Source: Thermoleophilaceae bacterium (GTDB lineage Bacteria > Actinomycetota > Thermoleophilia > Solirubrobacterales > Thermoleophilaceae). Taken from it: a DNA stretch of 21,287 nt. Shown here piece after piece: positions 1-7,590 of the stretch. The position numbers were made by a program, and so were the translations under genes. The DNA is taken from positions 1 to 21,287 of the forward strand of contig JACCSF010000010.1 in NCBI GenBank assembly GCA_013813135.1, written 5' to 3'. The notes beneath the pieces are model-generated. The model worked only from the letters and a program-made list of their open reading frames with translations. It made no database searches and was not told the DNA's origin. Each line of letters opens with the position of its first letter. Positions within the stretch are counted from its first letter, which is position 1.

Positions 1-105
1 CTCAGAGTCCGGATCGCGACCAGGCTGCTCACACTCGCGGCCTGCATCAACCTCAACCACAAACTCGGCCGCCCAAGCCGCTCCCTCGTCGCCTACGTCG
101 CCTAA
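1..105 (+). CDS. Transposase, C-terminal end (partial)
   Basis: Reading frame 1 is open from the window edge to a TAA at 103-105. It encodes about 34 residues with a run of small and hydrophobic residues (RLLTLAACINLNHKLGRPSR) and an ending SLVAYVA. This resembles the C-terminus of DDE transposases of the IS982/IS5-like type, which often end with a hydrophobic helix, an N-H/N-W pair, a G-x-P motif and a Y near the stop. The family is recognised from the tail only, so it is tentative. The stop is followed by about 40 bases up to the stop of the convergent EamA remnant, and the element's end should lie in that stretch. Alternative: the tail of an unrelated protein. Confidence 0.5.
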   Translation, partial: LRVRIATRLLTLAACINLNHKLGRPSRSLVAYVA

Positions 106-145
106 CGGCATGGAATCAACCATCTAGCGGATGACAGCCGGGGGC

Positions 146-983
146 TCACGCCCCTGGACCCCTGCCGACGTCTGGCAGGCGGACGGCGGGACGGCTTGTC
201 AGGTACGCGCCGCCGAGTACCATCGCGGTCCCCAGCAGGGCAGCCGGATGGGCGCGCTCCCCGAGGAAGGCGGCACCGAGCGCCACGGCCACCACCGGGA
301 AGCGCGACCACGGCGACCAGGCTCGACCAGCCGAACGACGACTCAAGCGCCCCGAGGAAGGCCGCCGGCAGCAGCGCGACGGCCGCGACGAACATCGCGC
401 GCAAGGTGACCGGCAGCGAACCGTGCCGGCCCTGGAGCGGCGCCGCGACGTTGAACGCGAAGCCGTAGAGCACCGCCGCGGACAGCACCAGCAGCACGCC
501 GAGCAGGTTCGAGCCTCCCTCAACGGAGGGCAGGCTGATCGCAACCACGCCGAGGAAGCCCAGCACCAGGCCGATCCCCTGGAGCCGCGAGGGCAATGCC
601 CGAACGAGCAGCGCGCCCACCAGTGCGGTGAACAACGGCGCGCTCGCATTGACCATTCCGGCGACCCCGGTGTCGATCCACTGCTGCGCGACTGCCAGAA
701 GGAGGAAGGGGATCGCCATCCACTTGAGTCCGAGCAGAGCGATCTGAGGCCACGCGGAACGCGGTACCGGCTGCCGGGCGGCGGGGATCAGGGCAAGGGT
801 CGCCGCTCCGATCGCGATCCGCCCGAAGGCGATCAGCGGTGGGGCGAAGTGCTCGAGGCCGAGATCGATGAACAGGAACGACCCGCCCCAGGTCACGGCG
901 GTGCCGGCGAGCATGGCCCAGTCGCGCGGAGCGAAGACGGCGCGCGCGTCCTCGCGCGCCTGTTCGACGGCGGTGGCCCTCAT
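146..983 (-). pseudogene. EamA/DMT-family permease with internal deletion and frameshift
   Basis: EamA (drug/metabolite transporter) proteins have two repeats of five membrane helices and export metabolites or amino acids. From the ATG at 981-983 the frame gives a good first EamA repeat and the start of the second (hydrophobic segments, W-G-G-S-F, the ...SSFGWSSLVAVVAL stretch). At about 302-306 it runs into a different frame. The adjoining frame then supplies the family's last part (PVVAVALGAAFLGE, then GTAMVLGGAYLTSR) down to the TGA at 146-148. Joined, the two parts give about 279 residues, roughly 30 fewer than usual. The missing piece is the helix and loop normally found before the Y-L-I-P-V-V motif. 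The simplest reading is a deletion of 3n+2 bases. The gene starts 28 bases after the MocR regulator stop, so it was probably the regulated partner. An assembly error is less likely because a whole helix is absent. Confidence 0.8.
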
Positions 984-1011
984 CGCGAGAACAGCGATGC
1001 CGGCGCCGCGT

Positions 1012-2523
1012 CTATGACATCGGCGCTGCGACCGAGTGGCGGGCACGGCGCCTCACCTCGCGGATCGCACGCGCCAGCCGGCGCACGCCCTCGTCCAGCT
1101 GGTCCGGGTCGAGCAGCGAGAAGGACAGCCGCAGCGACGTCTGCGATCGGCGCTCGGCGGTGACCGCCCCGCCCGGCGTGAACATGACGCCGCCGCGGGC
1201 GGCCTCGGCGTAGAGCGCCCGCTCGTCGAGCGGGCGCGTGAGCGTGACCCAGACGTGGTGGCCGCCCTCGGGCGGGTCGGCGTGGTACTCGCCCGGCAGG
1301 TGCCGCTCGAGCGCGGCCAGCAGCGCGTCGCGCCGTTCGCGGTAGAACGGAATCGTGCCGGCTACGTGGCGGTCGTAGGCGCCGGTCGCGAGCCAGCGTG
1401 CCGCCATGTGCTGGATCAGCGTGGGCGAGTGGAAGTCGGCCTCGAGCTTGAGCATGGCGATCCGGTCGCGGACGGGGCCGCGGGCGGCAACCCAGCCCGT
1501 GCGCAGGCCGCCGCCCACCACCTTCGAGAGCGAGTTCACGTAGAGCACGTGTGCCGGGGCCAGCTCGCGCACCGGGCGCACGAGCTTTCCGTCGAAGTGC
1601 ATGTCGGCGTAGACGCGGTCCTCGATGATGAAGAAGTTGCGCTCCACGGCCAGCTCGGCCAGGCGTGCGCGGCGCTCGTCGGAGATGCTGCTCCCGGTTG
1701 GGTTCTGGCACGCGCTCTGCAGCCCGACCAGCTTCACCTCGTGGCGCGCGAGCAGCCGCTCCAGAGCGTCCACGTCCATGCCGTGCTCGTCCACCGGCAC
1801 GCCGATTACCCGCGCGCCCGTCCCGCGCATCGCGGTCATCATGCCGATGAAGGTGGGCGACTCGATCACGGCCACGTCGCCGGGCTCCAGCGTCGCGCGC
1901 GCGGACAGCGCGATCGCCTGCTGGGCGCCGGACGTGATCACGAGCTCGTCGGCGTCCTCGGCGTAGCCGTACATCCGACCGCGCGCGGCGATCTGCTCGC
2001 GCAGGTCGAACAATCCCTCGGCGGGGAGGTAGGACAAAGCCTCGCCCCCGATCTCCTCGAACACGTCAGCTGCGATCCGGGCCAGCTCCTGCGTCGGGTA
2101 GGTGCTCGGCGCCGGCCAGCCCGTGGCGAGCGAGATCACGCCCTCGCGATTTGCCAGCGAGAAGGTGTCGGCCAGCACCTGCTCCGAGTAGGAGGTGTCA
2201 TCGGGTGGCAGGGCGTACACCTGCCAGTCGTCGCCGTGGGAGGCGCTGCCGGCGGGTGCGAGCGTGCGCACGAAGGTGCCGCGGCCTACCTGGGCCGTGA
2301 CGTAGCCGAGCTCGGCGAGCTTGCGGTAGACGCGCGCGGCGGTCAGGTGGTTCACGCCGGCCTCCGCGGCCAGCTCGCGCGTCGGCGGCAGCTTGGAGCC
2401 CCGCTCGAGCTCGCCTGCGTCGATGGCGGCCGCGAAGCGATCGACCAGCTGCTGGGTGATCGACACGTCGCCATCCCGCTCCAGATCAGACAAATTCAAC
2501 TTGTAGGACATTGCGTCGGCCAT
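1012..2523 (-). CDS. MocR-type GntR regulator with aminotransferase-fold domain
   Basis: A 503-residue fusion of an N-terminal GntR winged helix (about 20-85, with SKLPPTRELAAEAGVN and the wing RGTFVR) and a PLP-dependent aminotransferase class I/II-like domain (about 130-490). PLP-site residues are visible: the NPTG motif at 274-277, D302 and Y305 in EDRVYADMHF, the Schiff-base Lys334 in SLSKVVGGG, and Arg341 in LRTGW. This set is typical of MocR proteins, which use PLP or an amino-compound adduct as effector rather than catalysing transamination. The start ATG (2521-2523) lies 4 bases after the predicted transcription start of the promoter at 2534-2562. A second ATG four codons in is possible. 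The EamA remnant follows in the same direction and a small GNAT-like gene is divergent. Regulation of the EamA gene and autoregulation are inferred. Confidence 0.92.
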   Translation of the reverse strand: MADAMSYKLNLSDLERDGDVSITQQLVDRFAAAIDAGELERGSKLPPTRELAAEAGVNHLTAARVYRKLAELGYVTAQVGRGTFVRTLAPAGSASHGDDWQVYALPPDDTSYSEQVLADTFSLANREGVISLATGWPAPSTYPTQELARIAADVFEEIGGEALSYLPAEGLFDLREQIAARGRMYGYAEDADELVITSGAQQAIALSARATLEPGDVAVIESPTFIGMMTAMRGTGARVIGVPVDEHGMDVDALERLLARHEVKLVGLQSACQNPTGSSISDERRARLAELAVERNFFIIEDRVYADMHFDGKLVRPVRELAPAHVLYVNSLSKVVGGGLRTGWVAARGPVRDRIAMLKLEADFHSPTLIQHMAARWLATGAYDRHVAGTIPFYRERRDALLAALERHLPGEYHADPPEGGHHVWVTLTRPLDERALYAEAARGGVMFTPGGAVTAERRSQTSLRLSFSLLDPDQLDEGVRRLARAIREVRRRARHSVAAPMS

Positions 2524-2532
2524 TGTGGGACC

Positions 2533-2559
2533 TACACTACCAGTACATCGTCATACACT
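2533..2559. repeat. Direct repeat TACACT x2, probable MocR operator
   Basis: TACACT occurs at 2533-2538 and again at 2554-2559, exactly 21 bp apart (two helical turns), in the 56-bp gap between the MocR gene and the divergent small gene. One copy overlaps the -10 box and the other the -35 box of the predicted MocR promoter. MocR regulators generally bind direct repeats as domain-swapped dimers, so this is a plausible autoregulatory operator. Six-base repeats can arise by chance; the position and spacing are the support. Confidence 0.5.
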
Positions 2560-2562
2560 CAA
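2534..2562 (-). promoter_or_regulatory. Predicted promoter of the MocR gene
   Basis: On the minus strand TTGAGT (2562-2557) is followed after 17 bases by TAGTGT (2539-2534), a -35/-10 pair with standard spacing. The predicted start of transcription at about 2527 leaves a 4-base leader before the ATG at 2523, so the mRNA would be almost leaderless. Confidence 0.5.
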
Positions 2563-2579
2563 CCGCCCAGGAGATCACA

Positions 2580-2888
2580 ATGACCAACCTCACCGTCCGC
2601 CACTCCGTTGCTTCAGACCTCAGCGAGCTGGCTCGACTCGCGGCACTCGACAGCGCGACCCCGCCACGCGGACCCGCGCTGGTCGCCGAGGCCGACTCGC
2701 GCATGCTGGCCGCGCTGCCGCTCGGCTCGGGCCGCCCGATCGCGGACCCGTTCGAGCCGACGGCCGAGGTGGTCGCGCTGCTGCAGCTGCGCGCCGAGCA
2801 GGTCGCGGCCGGCGAGGGCGAGCGCCGCGGCCTCGGCGAGCGACTGCGCTCGCTGCTGCGCCTGCGTCCTTCGCACGCGCGCGTGTAG
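2580..2888 (+). CDS. Small GNAT-like protein (102 aa), function unknown
   Basis: An ATG at 2580 preceded by an AGGAG ribosome site eight bases upstream opens a 102-residue frame. The N-terminal part (TVRHSVASDLSELARLAALD, then a LVAEADSRMLAAL strand-turn-strand and IADPFEPTAEVVALLQLRAEQ) resembles the first strand-helix part of GNAT acetyltransferases. The acetyl-CoA pyrophosphate loop (Q/R-x-x-G-x-G/A) is absent, so it is probably not a catalytically complete acetyltransferase. Similar short proteins with an 'IADPF.PT' element are, to my recollection, common in actinobacteria. The C-terminus is Arg-rich. It is divergent from the MocR gene, whose operator lies upstream and could control both. 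The longer frame from 2511 is rejected because of the good ribosome site at 2580. Confidence 0.7.
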   Translation: MTNLTVRHSVASDLSELARLAALDSATPPRGPALVAEADSRMLAALPLGSGRPIADPFEPTAEVVALLQLRAEQVAAGEGERRGLGERLRSLLRLRPSHARV

Positions 2889-2914
2889 GCCCCCTCCCAT
2901 CAGGCCTTCCCCAA

Positions 2915-2935
2915 CCGCCGGCCCCACTCTGGCGG
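2915..2935 (+). terminator. Weak GC hairpin after the small gene
   Basis: CCGCC (2915-2919) can pair with GGCGG (2931-2935) around an 11-base loop, 27 bases after the stop of the small plus-strand gene and before the end of the convergent glycosylase-like gene at 3019. No T-run follows, so intrinsic termination here is only a possibility. The rest of 2889-3018 shows nothing recognisable. Confidence 0.2.
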
Positions 2936-3018
2936 GCGGCCTCCTAGTCCCGACCGTCGCTGCGGTTACACCTCGATTCGACCTGTCGGCGTTGATCTCA
3001 TCCGCAGGGGGCGGCGGC

Positions 3019-4059
3019 TCAGGCGTGGAAGGCGGCGAGCCGCCGCCCCTCCTCGTCCAGCCCGTCGCGGTCGGCCCGGGCGAGCCTCCCGAAGGGCTGC
3101 AGCTCGATCCGCCCGCCCTCGTGGCGCCAGGTCCCGGCGACGGCGCCGTCCACCAGGAACGTCGGGAACGACTGCGGCGCCTTGGTGTGGAAGATCTTGG
3201 GCCGGTGCTCCTCGGGCAGGATCAGGGCGCGGCGGCAGTGCACCAGCAGGGTGGCGTCCCAGGTCGGCAGGTAGCGGACCGGTGCCGGCGTGTCGGCAGC
3301 GGGCAGCGCGAGACGCGGCAGGTCCACCAGCAATCCGCCCCCCTCGTCCCGGAAACGGCGCAGCTCCAGGCGCTCGAGCGCCGTGCCGACCGGCCTGACC
3401 GGCATGCCCGCCCAGTTGGCGATGTCGCCGGGGGCCGCTGGGCCGAAGCCCTGCAGGTAGCGCCGGATCAGATGCTCGAGCCCCTCGGCGGGAGTGACCG
3501 AAGGTGGCCCCGTCCAGGTCTCCGCGGTTCCGTAGATGTCGGCCCGCCGGCGCTCCCATGTGCCGGCCGGCGGCACGCGCACCAGATCGAGCCACATACC
3601 GATCCCGTTGAAGGCCATCGAGTCCATGCCCTCGATCAGCTCGGCGCGCGGGAGCGGCCCGTCCGCGAGCCGGCGCCTCGCCTTTGCCGCCAGCGAGCGC
3701 AGCTCGAGCGCCGACATCTCGCGCCGGGCCCGCAGCCAGCGCTCGCGCCTGGCCTGGCGAATAGCGATCGCGAACGGCCAGTAGTCGCCCGCGGAGACGA
3801 GGTGAATGGTCACCCGCATGAGCGTGCCCTGCACCACCGAGCGTTGCTCGAGGGCGCTCGTGAGCTGGTGGCGTTCGAATCCCTGGAGGCGCGACCAGAG
3901 CCCGATGTACATGGACGGCGCGTACTGCGCCTGCAGTCCCGCGACTCGCTCGAGGCCCCGCGGCAGCGAGTCGCGCCGGCGCGCCAGCAACAGCTGCCGG
4001 TCGAGGACGGCGCGGTTCAGCTCGCGCTGGGTGAGGACGCGTTCGGCGCCGAGCGACAC
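3019..4059 (-). CDS. HTH_42 winged-helix protein, AlkZ-like DNA glycosylase homologue
   Basis: This 346-residue protein has the layout of the HTH_42 family (AlkZ/YcaQ), made of tandem winged helices. Members unhook bulky or crosslinking DNA alkylation adducts. The catalytic Q-x-Q of the AlkZ branch is visible as Q43-A-Q45 in GLQAQYAPSMYIGLW (the YcaQ/AlkX branch carries Q-x-D). Other family features are the VQGTLMRVTIHLVSAGDY segment (about 75-95), the YLQGFGPAAPGDIANWAG block (about 200-220) and the TWDATLLVH ... FPTFLVDGAVAGTW C-terminal part. The length is normal. It starts with GTG at 4057-4059, 11 bases after the stop of the acyltransferase, so it is the last gene of the operon running from 7545. 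It may repair damage from a compound handled by the operon, or be a general repair enzyme; the substrate cannot be told from sequence. Confidence 0.85.
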   Translation of the reverse strand: MSLGAERVLTQRELNRAVLDRQLLLARRRDSLPRGLERVAGLQAQYAPSMYIGLWSRLQGFERHQLTSALEQRSVVQGTLMRVTIHLVSAGDYWPFAIAIRQARRERWLRARREMSALELRSLAAKARRRLADGPLPRAELIEGMDSMAFNGIGMWLDLVRVPPAGTWERRRADIYGTAETWTGPPSVTPAEGLEHLIRRYLQGFGPAAPGDIANWAGMPVRPVGTALERLELRRFRDEGGGLLVDLPRLALPAADTPAPVRYLPTWDATLLVHCRRALILPEEHRPKIFHTKAPQSFPTFLVDGAVAGTWRHEGGRIELQPFGRLARADRDGLDEEGRRLAAFHA

Positions 4060-4070
4060 GCGGCGTGAAG

Positions 4071-5302
4071 CTAGCGCGCCGCCGCCAGCAGCGCGGCCGC
4101 CTCGGCTTCGACCCCTTGCGCAAGCACGTCAATGCCGCCCACGATCGCCGGATCGCAGCAGAACCCGAAGTGCAGCTGCCCCGCGAGCGACACCACGGCG
4201 ATGCGCAACGCGTGGTGCTCCCCGATCTCGGCGATCGAGTAGACGGCTTCCACCGGTGCGCCGAGCACGGCGACCGGCCGCGAGGGCCCGGGGACGTTGG
4301 ACACGTTGAGGGCGAAGGTGCGCGGGCTGGCCTCGAGGCGCCGGCAGAGGTGCTCCAGCTGCGGCGACACTCGCGCGAGGTCGCGCATCAACACGTCGAG
4401 CGTCTCAGCATCGTGATCCGACTTGCGTGCGGCTGTGGCGGCGCGCACGGCGGCCAGGCGGGTTGCCGCATCGGGGTCGCCTAACGGCAGCGCGAGGGTG
4501 AAGAAGGAGTCGCGGTTGCCGTCGTCGTCGCCGGCGTGGTGGAGGCTGACCGGGATCTTTACGCGCACGCTGCCGAGGTGACCGTGGTGGTCGCGGATCC
4601 ATGCGCGCAGCCCGCCCGCGACGACCGTGAGCACCGCGTCGTTGACCGTCGCGCCGGCGAGCTGCTTGGCGGCGTCGTGAAGTTTCTGCAGCGGCGCGCG
4701 CGCGAAGGCCACCTCGCGGTCCGACCCGATCGTTCCGTCGAACGGCGAGCGCTTGTGCCCGAGGGCCACCTCGTGCCGCATGAACGCCGCCAGGCGCGCC
4801 GGGCTCGGAGTGGGCCGCCGTAGAGCGTGTCGCCCCGGGCGTTCGGTGCGGCGTCCCAAAGCACGGCATCGGCGAAGCGCATCGCCGTCGTGCCATCCGC
4901 GAGCGCGTGGTGGATCCGCCACACGAGCACGGCGCCGTCGCCGGCACGCGGCAGCACGTCGATGCGCCAGAGCGGCCGCGATCGATCGAGCCGCTCGGCG
5001 AACAGCCGGGCCACCTCCGCCCGCAGGGCGTCGTCGCCGCAGGGGTCCACAGCGGCCGCCACGACATGGGTCGCGATGTCGAAGCGCTCGTCGTCGATCC
5101 AGATGGGGCGATCTGCCGGCCCGCTGAGCCGGCGCGTCATGGCCGGCACGCCGGCCAGCCGCGCGGCGACCGAGGCGCGCAGGCGCTCCGGCGTCGGAGC
5201 TCCCGCGCCGACCAGCACGACTTTGCAGGTGTGCCCGGCGACGGCGGCGCCCTCCAGATCGAGGATCGCCCGGTCCTCGTCGCTGAGCGCGATGCCCTCC
5301 AT
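4071..5302 (-). pseudogene. WS/DGAT-family O-acyltransferase, single frameshift
   Basis: Wax ester synthase/diacylglycerol acyltransferases join fatty acyl-CoA to alcohols or diacylglycerol for storage lipids. From the ATG at 5300-5302 (alternative 5309-5311) the frame shows MEGIALSDEDRAIL, then the active-site H131-H132-A-L-A-D136-G137 inside the condensation-like fold. At about codon 163 (near 4811-4825) the sense moves to another frame, which carries the rest: PSPARLAAFMRHE, LAGATVNDAVLTVVAGGL and the C-terminal NVSNVPGPSRP/ LHFGFCCDP region, ending at the TAG at 4071-4073. A missing base explains the change. The joined protein of about 410 residues is full length, so either the gene died recently or the assembly lost a base. 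It sits between the MMPL exporter and the AlkZ-like gene in one transcription unit. GACAAT at 5308-5313 (minus) could be a -10 box for a secondary near-leaderless start. Confidence 0.85.
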
Positions 5303-5397
5303 GCACGGCATTGTCCCTCTACGCCGGACCACCGTGGAACCGCCGAGATGTACCGAGCGAAGCGCCCGGCGCGTCGGCGCGGTCAGGTAGCTGGAAC

Positions 5398-7545
5398 CTA
5401 GGCCGCGCCGGACTCCGTCGCCGGTTCGGGTGACGGCGGGACGCGCAGCAGGCGCGCCGCGGACGGCGGCAGCCACCAGTTCCAGCGTCCGAACAGCGAT
5501 ACCACCGCGGGCACGAGCAGCGCCCTGATCACGGTCGCGTCGAGCAGGATCCCGGCCGCGAGGCCCGTGGCCAGGATCTTCACGTCGGTCTCCGGCCCGG
5601 ATGCGAGCGCCGCGAACGCGAGGAACAGGATCAGGGCCGCGCTCGTGACCAGCCGTCCCGTTCGCCCGAGCCCGAAGATGATCGCCTCGTTGGTATCACC
5701 GGTGTGGTCGTACTCCTCGCGCATGCGCGCGAGGATGAAGACCTCGTAGTCCATCGAGAGCCCGTACAGGAAGGCGAACACCATCAACGGGATCCAGGAC
5801 GCGATCGACCCGGTCGGAGGGATGCCCCAGATCTCGTTCGACCCGTGGCCCTCCTGCCAGACCAGCGCCATGATTCCCCAGGCGGCGCCGATCGAGAGCA
5901 CGTTGAGGACCACCGCCTTCGCCGGCAGCAGTAGCGAGCGGAAGGCCCGCGCGAGCAGTAGGAACGTGAGCACGGCGATCAGCGCGATCATCAGCGGGAA
6001 CGCGCCGTAGACGGCGTCGATGAAGTCCGCGTTGAGCGGGCCGGTGCCCCCCACGCGGGCGTCGGGGGAGGCGTTGTGGGCGGCGTCGATCAGCTCCTGG
6101 ACGGTGTCGCGCCCGGCGGCCGACTCGTCGCCTTCCCGCGGCGGCGCCGCCACGATCGCGTCGCCGTCAACGCGCCAGTCGCTGCCCTCCGGCGCGACCG
6201 CTCCGTGCACGCCCGCGACCTCGCCCTGCGCAGACGCCACCGCGGGCGCGTCGCCATCAGGGACGAGCGTCTCGGTCGGGGCGATGGCGCCCTTGCCGAT
6301 GCCGGAGTCCGCCAGCAGGTCGAGCCCGCGCTTCGCCGGGCCGGCCTTCGCGATCGTGTCGGGGTCGGCGTTGCCGAGGTGCAGGTTGCTGGCTGGGATC
6401 AGCAGCGCGAGGAGGATCGCCATGGCGACCACGGCGGCGGCGATGCGATGGCGGACCACGCCGGCCGACCAGCGCTCCCAGAAGCTATGGCTGCGGTCGC
6501 GGCGCCGCAGGCGGCGGCGATCGAGCCGCGGCCCGATCGTGGCCAGGATCACCGGCAGCAGGGTGATCGCCACGAGCGTCGCGACCAGCGGGATGATCAG
6601 CCCGCCGTAGCCCATGCTGCGCAGGAAGGGCAGCGGGATCGCGACCAGCGCCAGCAGGCCGACCGCGACCGTGGTGCCCGAGAAGACCACCGCACGGCCC
6701 GCCGTTGCCATCGCGGCCACCACCGCCTCGTCGCCCTCCAGCCCCTTCTCACGCTCCTCGCGCCAGCGGACCACGATGATCAGCGCGTAGTCGATCGACA
6801 CTCCGAGGCCGATCAGCGCGATCAGGAATTGCACGATCGGCGAGACGTCGGTGATAGCCGTCAGCCCCCAGAGCAGCAGGAACGACACGAGGATCGAGCA
6901 AATCGCCATGGCGAGCGGCACGAGCGCCAGCAGCGAGCCGAACACGAATGCGAGCACGACCAGCGCGCCGAGGCCGCCGAGCAGCGCCTCCAGGAACACG
7001 CCAGGGCCCTCGTCGGCGTTGCCCGACGAGTCGTACAGGGCGTCGTAGCCGGTCAGGTAGACCGGCGCGCCGGCGACGCTCGTGCCGCGCAGCCCGCGCT
7101 TCAGGTCGCGGCTGGCGTCGACGTTGCCCGCGAACGGGTCCTCGCTGCGCCGCGGGAAGACATAGATGTACGCCGTGCGCCCGTCCTCCGAGGTGAACGT
7201 CGGGTCTCCGGTCGACCCGAAGCCGGCGACGCGCGAGCCGGGCACGGCCTTCTGCGCCGTCTGCTCGGCGCGACGCAGCTCCGCGCGCGCCCCCGGCGAG
7301 TTGGCCGCCGTGCCCTCAGGCAGCTGCACGACCGGCACGAGCGGCGGGCTCTCGCCGCCGTTGCCGTAGATGCGGAGGATCTCCTGGCTCGTCTCCCACC
7401 CCTCGCGGTCCGGGACGCTGAAGCGCTGGTCGAGTGCCTCGGAGGCCGGTCCGGCGGCCGCCATGCCGACGATCGTGAGGACGATCCAGCCGATGGCGAC
7501 GAGACGCTTGTGCTGAAGTACGGTGCGAGTCGCGCGGGAGAGCAT
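5398..7545 (-). CDS. MMPL/RND-family membrane exporter
   Basis: A 715-residue inner-membrane protein with two halves, each with a helix, a large outer loop and five further helices. TM1 is at about 14-33, loop 1 at 34-185, TM2-6 at 186-340, TM7 at 365-388, loop 2 at 390-512 and TM8-12 at 513-690. The proton-relay Asp-Tyr pairs of MMPL proteins are present in TM4 (D252-Y253 in GVSIDYALI) and TM10 (D599-Y600 in GLSMDYEVF). Each is followed by the basic/acidic W/M-R-E-E stretch and the GRAVVFSG / GRLVTSAA motifs. In actinobacteria these proteins export lipids, lipid conjugates or drugs. It heads the operon with the acyltransferase and AlkZ-like genes and diverges from a MarR gene. The ATG (7543-7545) lies exactly 7 bases after a TACAAA -10 box, so a leaderless mRNA repressed by MarR is likely. 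Confidence 0.93.
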   Translation of the reverse strand: MLSRATRTVLQHKRLVAIGWIVLTIVGMAAAGPASEALDQRFSVPDREGWETSQEILRIYGNGGESPPLVPVVQLPEGTAANSPGARAELRRAEQTAQKAVPGSRVAGFGSTGDPTFTSEDGRTAYIYVFPRRSEDPFAGNVDASRDLKRGLRGTSVAGAPVYLTGYDALYDSSGNADEGPGVFLEALLGGLGALVVLAFVFGSLLALVPLAMAICSILVSFLLLWGLTAITDVSPIVQFLIALIGLGVSIDYALIIVVRWREEREKGLEGDEAVVAAMATAGRAVVFSGTTVAVGLLALVAIPLPFLRSMGYGGLIIPLVATLVAITLLPVILATIGPRLDRRRLRRRDRSHSFWERWSAGVVRHRIAAAVVAMAILLALLIPASNLHLGNADPDTIAKAGPAKRGLDLLADSGIGKGAIAPTETLVPDGDAPAVASAQGEVAGVHGAVAPEGSDWRVDGDAIVAAPPREGDESAAGRDTVQELIDAAHNASPDARVGGTGPLNADFIDAVYGAFPLMIALIAVLTFLLLARAFRSLLLPAKAVVLNVLSIGAAWGIMALVWQEGHGSNEIWGIPPTGSIASWIPLMVFAFLYGLSMDYEVFILARMREEYDHTGDTNEAIIFGLGRTGRLVTSAALILFLAFAALASGPETDVKILATGLAAGILLDATVIRALLVPAVVSLFGRWNWWLPPSAARLLRVPPSPEPATESGAA

Positions 7546-7548
7546 CAG

Positions 7549-7567
7549 CCGTTTGTATCAGAAACGG
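7549..7567. promoter_or_regulatory. MarR operator: perfect palindrome CCGTTT-N7-AAACGG
   Basis: A 19-bp inverted repeat with 6-bp perfect arms lies in the 45-bp gap between the divergent exporter and marR genes. Size and position fit a MarR dimer site. It covers the -10 box of the exporter (7552-7557) and the -35 region of marR (about 7556-7561), so one bound dimer could silence both promoters. Confidence 0.7.
7552..7557 (-). promoter_or_regulatory. -10 box (TACAAA) of the leaderless exporter gene
   Basis: TACAAA on the minus strand occupies positions -12 to -7 if transcription starts at the A of the ATG at 7545, the geometry of leaderless actinobacterial genes. The -35 region is poor. The box lies inside the MarR palindrome. 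Confidence 0.45.
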
Positions 7568-7578
7568 TTCGCGAGACG

Positions 7579-7584
7579 TATGAT
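7579..7584 (+). promoter_or_regulatory. -10 box (TATGAT) of the leaderless marR gene
   Basis: TATGAT matches the TATAAT consensus at five of six bases and ends exactly six bases before the GTG start at 7591. Transcription would therefore begin at the start codon. No ribosome site is present upstream, which agrees. Confidence 0.6.
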
Positions 7585-7590
7585 CGTTCT

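Noticed and set aside
1036..2583. 515-codon plus-strand frame opposite the MocR gene
   Set aside because: Composition is that of a complement of an aminotransferase gene; no start signal or homology.
5077..5082. Another TGTCGA (also at 10901-10906 and, on the minus strand, 14053-14048) as ECF42 promoters
   Set aside because: All lie inside genes and lack CG(A/T)C at 17 bases; chance matches.
6076..7590. Very long plus-strand open frame opposite the MMPL exporter, joined to marR
   Set aside because: Product is Arg/His/Gln/Asp-rich low-complexity text typical of an antisense frame in high-GC DNA; only the part from 7591 is a real gene (MarR).
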